Shown: piece by piece, positions 1 through 8,145 of the stretch | Position numbering within the stretch: the stretch's first letter is position 1 | Layout of the letters: every line of letters begins with the position of its first letter | NCBI RefSeq assembly: GCF_013031245.1 | Contig: NZ_WPZL01000004.1 | Coordinates: forward strand, 62,001 to 126,000 | Reading direction: 5' to 3' | DNA length: 64,000 nucleotides | Source of the DNA: Ruegeria lacuscaerulensis | Lineage (GTDB): Bacteria; Pseudomonadota; Alphaproteobacteria; Rhodobacterales; Rhodobacteraceae | Translations under genes and position numbers: made by a program | Notes under the pieces: generated by a model | The model's input: the letters and a program-made list of their open reading frames with translations, nothing else | What the model was told of the DNA's origin: nothing | Databases searched by the model: none

Positions 1-676
1 CCTGCAGATGGGTTCGACGTTCTCCGACAAACCCACCGTCACCAAATTGGAAGAACTGTTCGGCACCAAGAACCGCGTGACGGGCACGCAGCTTGGCCGG
101 ATCGCCATGCAGTTGCTGAACCTGAATCCGGTGCCGGTTGCGTGGGAAGAGACGCTGGACGCACTGAAGACCGGTCTGATCGACGGGGCGGAAACCTGGG
201 CCTCGGCCGTGGCCTACGCCAACATGTCGCCTGTGGTATCGCAATCTGTGAACCTGAAATTCTTCTGTGGCACTGAACATACGTCGATGTCCGCCAAGGT
301 CTTTGACGGGCTCGGCGGTGAGCTGCAGGACGCGGTCATGGAGTCCTCGTATTTCACTCAGGCCTTGATTCAGGGGGCCAACGAAGCCGCGCTGCTGAAC
401 ACCGTTGGCTTCTCGGACCCTCAACTGCCCAACACGATCTTTGCCGAAAACGGCGTACGCCCGGCCTTCCTGGCGGACGATCAGATCAAGCTGGCGGAAG
501 AGATGTGCGCCCCGAACTTTAACCCCGAACCCTGGGCGCAATGGCGCGAACGGCTGAACAAATGGGCGGGCGGCATCGATACCTATCAGGAAATCTACGA
601 TATCGCGCGGGAAATCCCGGCGGACACGTTGCCGGAAAATGTCGAACCGCGCCGTTGGTGGAAAGGCGAAGCTTGA
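1..676 (+). CDS. TRAP transporter solute-binding protein, C-terminal part (5' end cut by window)
   Basis: Periplasmic receptor of a tripartite (TRAP) transporter; it would bind an organic solute, usually a carboxylate, and hand it to the membrane subunits encoded next. The reading frame is open to the left edge, so the signal peptide and first domain are missing. The visible part has the family signature in which a conserved Arg region is followed by NPVPVAWEETLDALKTGLID and then AETWASAV; the C-terminus is rich in Trp and Pro. It lies 67 bp before a DctQ and a DctM gene, which settles the assignment to TRAP. The ligand cannot be read from the sequence. Confidence 0.93.
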   Translation, partial: LQMGSTFSDKPTVTKLEELFGTKNRVTGTQLGRIAMQLLNLNPVPVAWEETLDALKTGLIDGAETWASAVAYANMSPVVSQSVNLKFFCGTEHTSMSAKVFDGLGGELQDAVMESSYFTQALIQGANEAALLNTVGFSDPQLPNTIFAENGVRPAFLADDQIKLAEEMCAPNFNPEPWAQWRERLNKWAGGIDTYQEIYDIAREIPADTLPENVEPRRWWKGEA

Positions 677-743
677 TACAACATTGTGAATCGGCCCTGA
701 CAGGGGCCGGTTCCACCTAACACCGACTGGGAGGACGGGGTTC

Positions 744-1409
744 ATGTCATTTTGGGCAGATGTAGGTGCGATTTTCAGTGCCATTCTCAGCCAGGATTCA
801 TTCGAGATTCAATCCGCATTGGAGTCTGATGCAACTTGGGTCGTCGGCACAGTAGTCTCAGCTTTGGGTGGCTTACTCATCATGCTGATCTATCGGAAAG
901 TACCGTTCATTGAACGACACTTTGAGCGGGCTGTGATGGTCTATTCGTACCTGGCCATCGCATTGATTATCTTCTGGGGCGTGATTGACCGGTTTGTCTT
1001 TAACGATCAGGAGCCCTGGTCCACCACTATTCCTCCTCTGTTGTTCATGGTCATGGCCTGGTTCGGCGCTTCCTATAACGTGCGTTTGCGCACCCATCTG
1101 AGCTTCAGCGAATTCCGCACAGCCATGCCGCGTGGCGGACAATTGGCATGTCTGTTCCTGGATGCAGTCCTTTGGTTCATTTTTGCAGTCATTGTTATCG
1201 TCACTACGACGCGGCTGGTGGCGCTTTCGGCCTCGAACTTTCAGATCGTTCTGGGGACTGACAATATCATGCAGTGGTGGTTCCTGCTCGCAGCACCGCT
1301 GTCCTTCTTTCTTATGGTCGGACGGGTGTTTCAGAACCTCGCCGATGATTTGCACAACTGGAAAACAGGCAAGCCGCTGATCAAGCAGGCCGTGATAGGG
1401 GCAGACTGA
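744..1409 (+). CDS. TRAP transporter small permease (DctQ family)
   Basis: Four-helix inner-membrane subunit that joins the binding protein to the large permease. The 221-aa product has hydrophobic segments at roughly residues 32-50, 67-88, 96-110, 132-155 and 172-192, with the Trp-rich loops usual for DctQ. It is longer at the N-terminus than typical DctQ proteins (about 160-190 aa). A GGGAGG Shine-Dalgarno sequence lies just before the ATG. Its TGA overlaps the ATG of the large permease by one base, so the two are translationally coupled. Confidence 0.9.
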   Translation: MSFWADVGAIFSAILSQDSFEIQSALESDATWVVGTVVSALGGLLIMLIYRKVPFIERHFERAVMVYSYLAIALIIFWGVIDRFVFNDQEPWSTTIPPLLFMVMAWFGASYNVRLRTHLSFSEFRTAMPRGGQLACLFLDAVLWFIFAVIVIVTTTRLVALSASNFQIVLGTDNIMQWWFLLAAPLSFFLMVGRVFQNLADDLHNWKTGKPLIKQAVIGAD

Positions 1410-2767
1410 TGACAGACGGAACCATGGTCACACTGATCTCGCTTGGGGTCACATTTCTGTTCATGCTGGGCGTGCCCGTGCTGCTGGTCATCGGCTATTG
1501 GGTGATCGGATGCTCGTTCGTGCTGGGTCTGACCCTGGACAATATGGGGGCAGAACTGCTGAACGTGTTCAACAAGGGCTTTGCGCTGCTGGCGATGCCC
1601 CTGTTCATCCTGACAGGAGACCTGATCAACAAATCAGGCATCGCCCGACGGCTCAGCGATTTTGCCTATTCCTGTCTTGGTTGGATACGCGGTGGGCTGG
1701 CCATGGCCTCGCTAGGGGCGTGCGGGCTGTTCGCAGCGATCTCGGGCTCCAACTCTGCGACGACGGCAACAATCGGGTCGATGCTGCACCCGGAAATGGT
1801 CAAAGGTGGCTATGACGAACGGTTCAGCGCCGCCACCGCGGCGGCAGGCGGTACGGTGGGTATCATCATCCCGCCCTCGATCATCTTCATCGTCTACGGA
1901 TTCCTGATGAACCTGCCCATTTCCGAGCTGTTCGTGGCGGGTATCCTGCCCGGTGCGCTGATGGTCATGGGAATGCAATTCGCCTGCTGGATCATCTGCC
2001 GCATGAATGGCTGGGGCCACCTTATCCCGTTGCAACTGAACCGGGTTCTGAAAACCGCCTTCGGGGCGTGGCTCGGTTTCTTCGCCATCGGTCTGGTGCT
2101 GTGGGGCATCTATACCGGCAAATTCTCACCCACCGAGGCGGCTGGCGTGACGGTTGGGTTCTGCGTGATCGCCGGGTTGGTCAGCTATCCCATCAACCGG
2201 ATCATGGGCGCGCGCGACGATGTCTCACCCACCGACAAGAGTTTTGCCGAAATGCTGGTAGTCGAAGGGTTCACCATCCCCGAAATCCCATCAATCGTCA
2301 TCCGCTCGGCCCAGATCACCGGCATCCTCGCACCGCTGATAGCAATATCCGTCGTCATGCAACAGATCCTGTCCTTGCTTGGCGCCCAGCAGACCATTGG
2401 TGATTTTGTGACGTCAATGGGGGGCTACTACGCCGTGTTGTTCACATCGATGGTAATCGTCTTCTTCTCGGGCATGGTGCTGGAAAGCCTGCCGGTTACG
2501 ATCATCCTGGCTCCGATTCTTGCACCTATCGCCGCCTCCGTCGGGGTCGATCCAATCCATTTCTCGGTGATTTTTCTGGTTGGCGCATCAATCGGGTTCA
2601 TCACGCCGCCTTACGGGCTGAACCTTTATGTCGCTTCCGGTGTGACGGGCGTGCCCTATTTCCGGCTATTGCGCTATACGGTGCCGTATTTGGTAGCGTT
2701 GCTTTCGGTCTGGATAATGGTGTCGCTGGTCCCTGATCTGGCCTTGATCCTGCTGCCAAATAACTAG
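1409..2767 (+). CDS. TRAP transporter large permease (DctM family)
   Basis: The 452-aa ion-coupled transport subunit, with about 12 hydrophobic segments. Seen motifs include the Gly/Ser/Ala-rich ISGSNSATTATIGSMLHPEM, the GGTVGIIIPPSI hairpin loop, and near the C-terminus GASIGFITPPYGLNLYVASG, a pair of repeats typical of DctM and the wider IT superfamily. It is coupled to dctQ by a one-base overlap and followed after 11 bp by an IclR regulator, so binding protein, two permeases and regulator probably form one transcript. Confidence 0.95.
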   Translation: MTDGTMVTLISLGVTFLFMLGVPVLLVIGYWVIGCSFVLGLTLDNMGAELLNVFNKGFALLAMPLFILTGDLINKSGIARRLSDFAYSCLGWIRGGLAMASLGACGLFAAISGSNSATTATIGSMLHPEMVKGGYDERFSAATAAAGGTVGIIIPPSIIFIVYGFLMNLPISELFVAGILPGALMVMGMQFACWIICRMNGWGHLIPLQLNRVLKTAFGAWLGFFAIGLVLWGIYTGKFSPTEAAGVTVGFCVIAGLVSYPINRIMGARDDVSPTDKSFAEMLVVEGFTIPEIPSIVIRSAQITGILAPLIAISVVMQQILSLLGAQQTIGDFVTSMGGYYAVLFTSMVIVFFSGMVLESLPVTIILAPILAPIAASVGVDPIHFSVIFLVGASIGFITPPYGLNLYVASGVTGVPYFRLLRYTVPYLVALLSVWIMVSLVPDLALILLPNN

Positions 2768-2778
2768 AATGTTGCAGG

Positions 2779-3558
2779 ATGGCCGAGACGGATACACAAA
2801 ACAAAGAAACCCAGATTCCGACCAACCTGCGTTTGCTTCTTATACTGGAAGAGGTGGCCCGGCGTGGCGTGGCGGTCAAACCCGCTGATTTGATCGAAAC
2901 GCTGGGTCTGGCCAAGCCAACCGTCCACAGATTGCTGCAAACTGCCGAGGCTGAGGGGTTCTTGCAGCGCGATCTGGATGGCCGGTCCTATGGTCCGGGC
3001 CGGCGCCTGCGGTTGTTATCCGTGAACACCATGTCGTCAGAACATCTGCGCACCGCACGCCTCGCGATCCTGCGCGGCGTCGCAGATGAAATCGGCGAAA
3101 CCTGTAATATTGCCATCCCGGATCGGGAGGGGATGATCTATCTTGATAGGGTCGAGACCAAATGGCCGCTGCGCATTCAGCTGCCCATTGGCAGTCAGGT
3201 TCCGTTTCACTGCACCGCCAGCGGAAAGATGTACCTTTCTACGCTTCGCCGAAACACACTGAACGGTTTTCTTTCTGCGCGTGAGCTGAACGAGAATACC
3301 AAAAAAACCATAATCAACCCTGAAGCATTAAGCGCCGAAATCATCCGCATTGCGCGAAATGGGTACTCGACCGACGACGAAGAATTTATGCCGGGCATGG
3401 TGGCCATAGCGGTGCCTGTTTTGGATGGGCACGACAGACTGGTTGCAACATTGTCAGTTCATGCGCCAACCCAACGCTACGACTTGGAAAGTTTGACGCA
3501 GTTCCTTTCCTTATTGCAGGTTGGAGCACGCAAACTCTCGGGTTTGCTCGCGTCTTAG
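2779..3558 (+). CDS. IclR-family transcriptional regulator
   Basis: The 259-aa protein has an N-terminal winged helix-turn-helix (about residues 14-75, with ADLIETLGLAKPTVHRLLQT as the HTH) and a C-terminal IclR effector domain (about 85-255) containing PIGSQVPFHCTASGKMYLS and EFMPGMVAIAVPV. IclR proteins bind small metabolites and usually control the neighbouring catabolic or uptake operon; here the likely target is the TRAP operon just upstream in the same direction. The effector is unknown. Confidence 0.92.
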   Translation: MAETDTQNKETQIPTNLRLLLILEEVARRGVAVKPADLIETLGLAKPTVHRLLQTAEAEGFLQRDLDGRSYGPGRRLRLLSVNTMSSEHLRTARLAILRGVADEIGETCNIAIPDREGMIYLDRVETKWPLRIQLPIGSQVPFHCTASGKMYLSTLRRNTLNGFLSARELNENTKKTIINPEALSAEIIRIARNGYSTDDEEFMPGMVAIAVPVLDGHDRLVATLSVHAPTQRYDLESLTQFLSLLQVGARKLSGLLAS

Positions 3559-3940
3559 ATAGGTTCTGGATTCAAAATCATTTGGCGGTCCAAAGGAAAT
3601 TGATCGGTTTTCTGCAACCTGGACCTCCACTTAACCGCGTATGATTCCTGCATTTTTCCGAGGGTGAACCGGCTGCGCGTATTGTCACGTTGAGATGTGA
3701 AGACGCACGTGGAATCGTCTGGGCCAAAATAATCGGATCCGACCGTCAATGGTTCTTCCATCCACCTTACAAGAGATTTCCGCGTTATCTCGATCCAAAC
3801 CGGCTTTTACGTCCTGCTTTGGATGATCGACATGCCCTCTTTGACCTGACCGGTTGCATACACGGACATTCCGGTGGCTGCCCGCAAATGGCGGCTCAGC
3901 GCAACAAGGCTGGCGTTTCCAGGATTTTTCAAATGGCCTG
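3559..3940. other. 382-bp intergenic stretch, no supported gene
   Basis: This lies between the convergent IclR and LysR genes. Short frames on both strands lack family features and good ribosome-binding sites. On the minus strand, directly after the LysR stop, about 41 codons read with ordinary composition (including VALSRHLRAATGMSVYATGQ) before a stop. This may be a gene remnant, but I do not recognise it and do not call it as a gene. Confidence 0.4.
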
Positions 3941-4813
3941 TCAGGACTGGCTTTGAAGCCAGTCGGAAAAAACCCGTACTGTTTCAGTCGCTGCAACACG
4001 GTCCGGTCGAACGAGGAAATAGCCATATTCGGACAGTTCGGCGCCGGACAACCGAACAAGCCTGCCCGTGTCCAGCTCGTCCCTGATCAGATCATCCATC
4101 AAGGCGATCCCCTGACCATCGATCACGGCTTGCACCCGCACGTTGGGGTCCGGGACGATCAAGACGTCTCTGCGAGATTGGGGAGGCAATTCTGCCGTGT
4201 TGAGCCAATCCGACCAGGCGTTGCTGTCATCGCGATCCCGCAGCAACGTGAAGTGCGAAATTGCCTGTTCAATCCCCAGGTCTTCGACCAGTCGGGCAGC
4301 GTCAGAATTTCCGACAGGAAAGGTTGGCATAGGCATGAACGGCGTCACCACACCGCCGCCAAAACAACCGTTGCCCCATCTGATGGCCAGATCAATGTCC
4401 TGCATTTCGTGGTCGGAAAACTGGATCATCGGCTGAATGCGCAGCTGCACATCCCCATGCGCTTGCATGAAAGACATCAGCCGCGGTGACAGCCAGCGCG
4501 CAGCGAAATAGGTTGATACCCCAACCGTCAGCGTTTTGGATGATGTGCCCTGCAGCGCCAGCAGATCAGCCTCGATATCCTGATACCGCCCCTGGCAGGC
4601 CGCCAGCACTCCCTGCCCTAGTTTTGTCAGCGCAACTCCGCGTGTCGTGCGTTGGAACAGGACCATGCCCAGATCGGCCTCCAGTGTTTTAATTTGGTAA
4701 CTGATTGCACCCTTGGTCATGTTCAGCGCCTCGGCCGCTTCCGAGAAACTCGGGTAGCGGGCGATTTCCGCGAATAGCCTGAGAAGATCATGGTGTCGGA
4801 ACCGGGTCGGCAT
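3941..4813 (-). CDS. LysR-family transcriptional regulator
   Basis: The 290-aa protein has a LysR DNA-binding domain at about residues 5-65 (FAEIARYPSFSEAAEALNMT then KGAISYQIKTLEADLG and LFQRTTRGVALT) and a GcvA-like substrate-binding domain after it. Gly-Asn-Gly-rich DLAIRWGNGCFGG and the position of VDxx-type effector loops match the GcvA/AmpR subgroup. The frame is open far upstream, but the extra residues are low-quality and overlap the opposite gene, so the ATG giving MPTRFRHHDLL is chosen. It is divergent from the methyltransferase gene and probably controls it; a perfect palindrome lies 7 bp upstream of this start, which would also suit autoregulation. Confidence 0.93.
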   Translation of the reverse strand: MPTRFRHHDLLRLFAEIARYPSFSEAAEALNMTKGAISYQIKTLEADLGMVLFQRTTRGVALTKLGQGVLAACQGRYQDIEADLLALQGTSSKTLTVGVSTYFAARWLSPRLMSFMQAHGDVQLRIQPMIQFSDHEMQDIDLAIRWGNGCFGGGVVTPFMPMPTFPVGNSDAARLVEDLGIEQAISHFTLLRDRDDSNAWSDWLNTAELPPQSRRDVLIVPDPNVRVQAVIDGQGIALMDDLIRDELDTGRLVRLSGAELSEYGYFLVRPDRVAATETVRVFSDWLQSQS

Positions 4814-4820
4814 GTTCTTT

Positions 4821-4841
4821 GCGTACAAAATTTTTGTACGC
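4821..4841. promoter_or_regulatory. 21-bp perfect palindrome, probable LysR operator
   Basis: Two 10-base arms, GCGTACAAAA and TTTTGTACGC, surround a single T. The site sits between the divergent LysR and MttB-type genes, 7 bp before the LysR start and 79 bp before the chosen start of the methyltransferase. LysR-type regulators commonly bind interrupted dyads (T-N11-A) in such divergent control regions, and GTAC-N9-GTAC inside this dyad fits that layout. Binding is inferred, not shown. Confidence 0.6.
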
Positions 4842-4920
4842 ATTGGAAAGAAAATTTCGATTTTCAAGCTCCGTGGCCCATGCACACATGATCTTGTTTC
4901 CAGGAAATGGAGGACGTGCG

Positions 4921-6483
4921 TTGGGAAGCTTGAACGCAGAACCAAATCCGGCCAGGCAGTTGTCACACCGGGCCAGGTCGCGCCGGGGGCGCTTATCACG
5001 TCACAATGCGCCGCATGAGGCGCTTCCTTTCCGAGGGCGCAAGATACCGGCTTATGGTCTTCTGGGCGACGCGGCGCTAACCCGGATCGAAGAGCAGGCC
5101 GATTGGATTCTGGAACAGATCGGTGTTGAGTTCCGGGGGGATCGAACCGCGCTGGATCTCTTTTCACAGGCGGGCGCACGGATTGACGGCGAGCGGGTGC
5201 GTTTCGAGCCTGGGCATGTCCGTGAACTCTGCGCCTCTGCCCCGGCTGAATTTCAGCTTAAAGGGCGTGATTCTGCCCATACCGTAACACTTGGCGGAGA
5301 CAACGTGGTGCTGATGCCGGGGTACGGCGCGCCATTCGTAAGTGATCTTGAGAAGGGCCGGCGTTATGCAACGCTGGCGGATTTCCGAAACTTCGTGAAG
5401 CTCGCCTACAGCGCACCTGCCATGCACCATTCCGGTGGCACAATCGTTGAACCGACCGATGTGCCGGTCAACAAGCGGCATCTGGACATGATGCTGGCGC
5501 ATCTCACTTTGTCGACCAAGCCTTTCATGGGATCCGTCACCGCGCCCGAGCGCGCAAGGGACAGCATCGAAATGGCAAGGTTGGTCTTCGGACGTGGCTT
5601 GATGGACCGCCATGCGGTGATGCAGGCCAATATCAACGTCAACTCACCGCTGATCTACGATGACACGATGTCGGGCGCGCTGCGCGTCTATGCCGAGGCG
5701 AACCAATGTGTCTGCGTTTCTCCGGCGATCTTTGCCGGGGCTATGGGCCCGCTGTCACCCGCCGCCGTCGCGGCGCAGACTTTAGCCGAGGCGATGGTCG
5801 GCATTGCACTTACACAGCTGGTCCGGACCGGCTGTCCGGTTGTCTTTGGCAGCTTCCACTCCACGGTGAACCTGCGCACCGGTGCGCTGACTTTTGGCTC
5901 ACCTGAGGCCAACCTGACAACGATGGCATTGACCCAACTGGGCCGCAGACTGGGTGTCCCGGTCCGCTCTGGAGGCGGGCAGATCACAGCCTCGAATGCG
6001 CCCGACGGACAGGCCATGCAGGACAGTGCGGGCGCCATGTGGGCCACTCTTTTGTCTGGGGCGCATCAGGTCTGGCATGCGGCGGGCTGGCTCGAAGGCG
6101 GATTGGTCATGTCCTACGAGAAATTCGTGATGGACCTCGACCATTGCGGCGCGATGCTGAAACTACTGCAAGGGTTTGGAACCGAAGACGAAGCTTTTGG
6201 CCGCGACGCTTATCTAGAGACCGGACCGGGCGAGAATTTCCTGTCCACAAGCCACACGTTGCGTCACTACACCTCGGCCAATTTCGAACCGCAGATTTCA
6301 GATGCGGGGCCTTATGAAACATGGGCCGAAAACGGATCGCTGACCTCTGATCAGCGCGCCTTGGCGCGGTGGCGGCAGATGCTGGCCGATTATCAACAAC
6401 CTGAAATCAAACCCGAAATCCAAGCTGCTTTGGAAGACTTTGTCGCCGAGCGCAAAGCCTCGATGCCTGACGAATGGCACTAG
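4921..6483 (+). CDS. MttB-family (trimethylamine methyltransferase-like) protein, non-pyrrolysine
   Basis: The 520-aa TIM-barrel methyltransferase belongs to the MttB superfamily; visible segments include IEEQADWILEQIGVEFRGD near the N-terminus, GYGAPFVSDLEKGRRYATLADF, PFMGSVTAPERARDSIEMARLVFG and the Gly-rich QLGRRLGVPVRSGGGQITAS. There is no in-frame amber codon, so it is of the pyrrolysine-free type, members of which demethylate quaternary amines such as glycine betaine. The frame extends upstream through the palindrome, but the TTG at 4921 is chosen because a GGAGG lies 7 bases before it; an ATG at 4888 is the alternative. No corrinoid protein gene is adjacent; a GcvT-type gene follows after 12 bp. 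The substrate is unknown. Confidence 0.85.
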   Translation: MGSLNAEPNPARQLSHRARSRRGRLSRHNAPHEALPFRGRKIPAYGLLGDAALTRIEEQADWILEQIGVEFRGDRTALDLFSQAGARIDGERVRFEPGHVRELCASAPAEFQLKGRDSAHTVTLGGDNVVLMPGYGAPFVSDLEKGRRYATLADFRNFVKLAYSAPAMHHSGGTIVEPTDVPVNKRHLDMMLAHLTLSTKPFMGSVTAPERARDSIEMARLVFGRGLMDRHAVMQANINVNSPLIYDDTMSGALRVYAEANQCVCVSPAIFAGAMGPLSPAAVAAQTLAEAMVGIALTQLVRTGCPVVFGSFHSTVNLRTGALTFGSPEANLTTMALTQLGRRLGVPVRSGGGQITASNAPDGQAMQDSAGAMWATLLSGAHQVWHAAGWLEGGLVMSYEKFVMDLDHCGAMLKLLQGFGTEDEAFGRDAYLETGPGENFLSTSHTLRHYTSANFEPQISDAGPYETWAENGSLTSDQRALARWRQMLADYQQPEIKPEIQAALEDFVAERKASMPDEWH

Positions 6484-6495
6484 AAAGGACCCGAA

Positions 6496-7587
6496 ATGAC
6501 TGAGGAACTCAGCCGCACCTCTGCGCTGGCCTCCCGCCATGCCGACCTTGGCTCCGGGCTGGAGGATTGGAACGGTATGGGTACCGCCTGGACCTACAAC
6601 ACCGATCCGAACGATGAACATGATGCTGTGCGCGAAAGGGCGGGAATGTTCGACATGTCGCCCCTTAAAAAAGTGTTCGTGCGCGGCCCGGACGCGCAGG
6701 CGGTGCTGGATCACCTGACCACACGAGACTTGTCGAAAGTCACGCCCGGTAAGGCGGCCTATCTCTGTGTTATAACGGATCACGGCGGCATCGCGGATGA
6801 TGCCATCGTATCGAATAACGGCGGCGACGAGTGGATGATCGTGCACGGTTCGGGCGATACCATGGCTTTGTTGGAGGCCTCGGCAGGCGCGCGCGATGTT
6901 CAGCTGCAGTTCACAGATGATCTGCATGACCTGTCGGTGCAAGGACCAGCGGCGCTGGATATCCTCAACGCCTACACAGATAAAGACCTGGGAATGCTGG
7001 CCTATTTTGAACACGCCCCTGTGACGCTGTTCGGCCACGCCTGCCGGATCTCGCGTACCGGTTATTCCGGCGAACGCGGCTACGAGATATTTGCCGATGG
7101 AAGCGTGATCACCGATATCTGGGACAAGCTCGTCGAAGCGGGCGTCATGCCCTGTTCCTTCACCACGCTGGACAAGGTCCGCATCGAGGCAGGCCTCTTG
7201 TTCTACGGCTACGACATGACCGAGGAAAACACCCCATGGGAAGTTGGGCTCGGCTTCACTGTCAGCAAGTTCAAGGGCGATTTCCGCGGCAAGGCAGCTG
7301 TTTTGACGGCCCAAGGGGCGGAGACGGTCAACAATGTCTGTCTCGACATCGACCACCCGGATATGGTCGCAGGCGGTGAAACCTTGTCTTTGAATGGCGA
7401 AAAGGTGGGGGTCGTCAACAGCCCCTGTTATTCGCACCGAATGGGCAAATCTCTTGCCCTCGCCCATGTCCGACCGGGCTTGCCCGTCGGAGCATCCTTG
7501 GGGGTTTCGGGCGATGGTTTGGATACGACGGCAACAATCGTTTCAAGCCCCGTTTATGATCCGGGGAAGACACGCACGCACGGCTAA
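6496..7587 (+). CDS. GcvT-family (aminomethyltransferase-like) folate-dependent enzyme
   Basis: The 363-aa protein has the T-protein fold: an N-terminal folate-binding domain with AGMFDMSPLKKVFVRGPDA, the conserved GGIADDAIV containing the Asp that is catalytic in glycine-cleavage T-protein, SRTGYSGERGYEIF, and a C-terminal beta-barrel domain ending with GKSLALAHVRPG. It is not beside gcvH or gcvP, so a glycine-cleavage role is unlikely. Following an MttB-type methyltransferase it could move a methyl or one-carbon group to or from tetrahydrofolate, as DmdA does for DMSP. The methyl donor cannot be told from the sequence. Confidence 0.87.
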   Translation: MTEELSRTSALASRHADLGSGLEDWNGMGTAWTYNTDPNDEHDAVRERAGMFDMSPLKKVFVRGPDAQAVLDHLTTRDLSKVTPGKAAYLCVITDHGGIADDAIVSNNGGDEWMIVHGSGDTMALLEASAGARDVQLQFTDDLHDLSVQGPAALDILNAYTDKDLGMLAYFEHAPVTLFGHACRISRTGYSGERGYEIFADGSVITDIWDKLVEAGVMPCSFTTLDKVRIEAGLLFYGYDMTEENTPWEVGLGFTVSKFKGDFRGKAAVLTAQGAETVNNVCLDIDHPDMVAGGETLSLNGEKVGVVNSPCYSHRMGKSLALAHVRPGLPVGASLGVSGDGLDTTATIVSSPVYDPGKTRTHG

Positions 7588-8145
7588 ACCCGATGGCACC
7601 GTCAACGTGGTGACGACAGGTGACTGCGCTATTCAGACTTGCCTAGTGCACCGGCCACGGTGCCGACCATGGCGTTCGGGTGAGACTTGAACTGGCGGGC
7701 AGCCCTCGCGACCATGCGTTGTTCAACGCTGATATCGATTGCAAGCCGAACACTGTCGCGGGCGTGGCAATGCCAAACTCCTCGGAGCAATGACTTTGGT
7801 CGCAATGGCGGCAGAGAGCCCGGTGCGGCCGTTCTCTTCCTAAATTCATCCCGGCACTGACGCGCGTTGGTTCTCTTGTGCCCGAGAGTTACCACCAATG
7901 GTCAGGCATTCGCAGGCAAAAATCTGACGGTCCTTCCGGTCATACTCGAGACATGCGAACCGCTCTCCACCCCACAGCGCTAGATGTGCCGGAAAACGCT
8001 CCAATTTAGCCTGGAGCTGGCGAAAAACTGCTAATCGGTCGCTGTACGACAGAGATTCAAGTCTCACGGCAGCATCTATGCCCGCGCTGCGCGGAGGCTG
8101 TGCTATACTCCTCTAAAATTAGATGCATTGTTGTGGAGGTTAGTC
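7588..8145. other. 558-bp stretch with possible degraded minus-strand gene
   Basis: No intact gene is supported. On the minus strand, ordinary-looking protein sequence is spread over two or three frames: a frame from about 8067 (MRLESLSYSDRLAVFRQLQ) runs to a stop near 7846, and a different frame ends near 7629 with SHPNAMVGTVAGALGKSE. This looks like a gene broken by frameshifts, but I cannot name the family. The last 40 bases contain the ribosome-binding site of the next gene. Confidence 0.35.

Noticed and set aside
4819-5179. Extended N-termini of both LysR and the MttB-type protein across their shared control region
   Set aside because: The two frames overlap through the palindrome; neither extension has family similarity, and better starts exist at 4813 (minus) and 4921 (plus).
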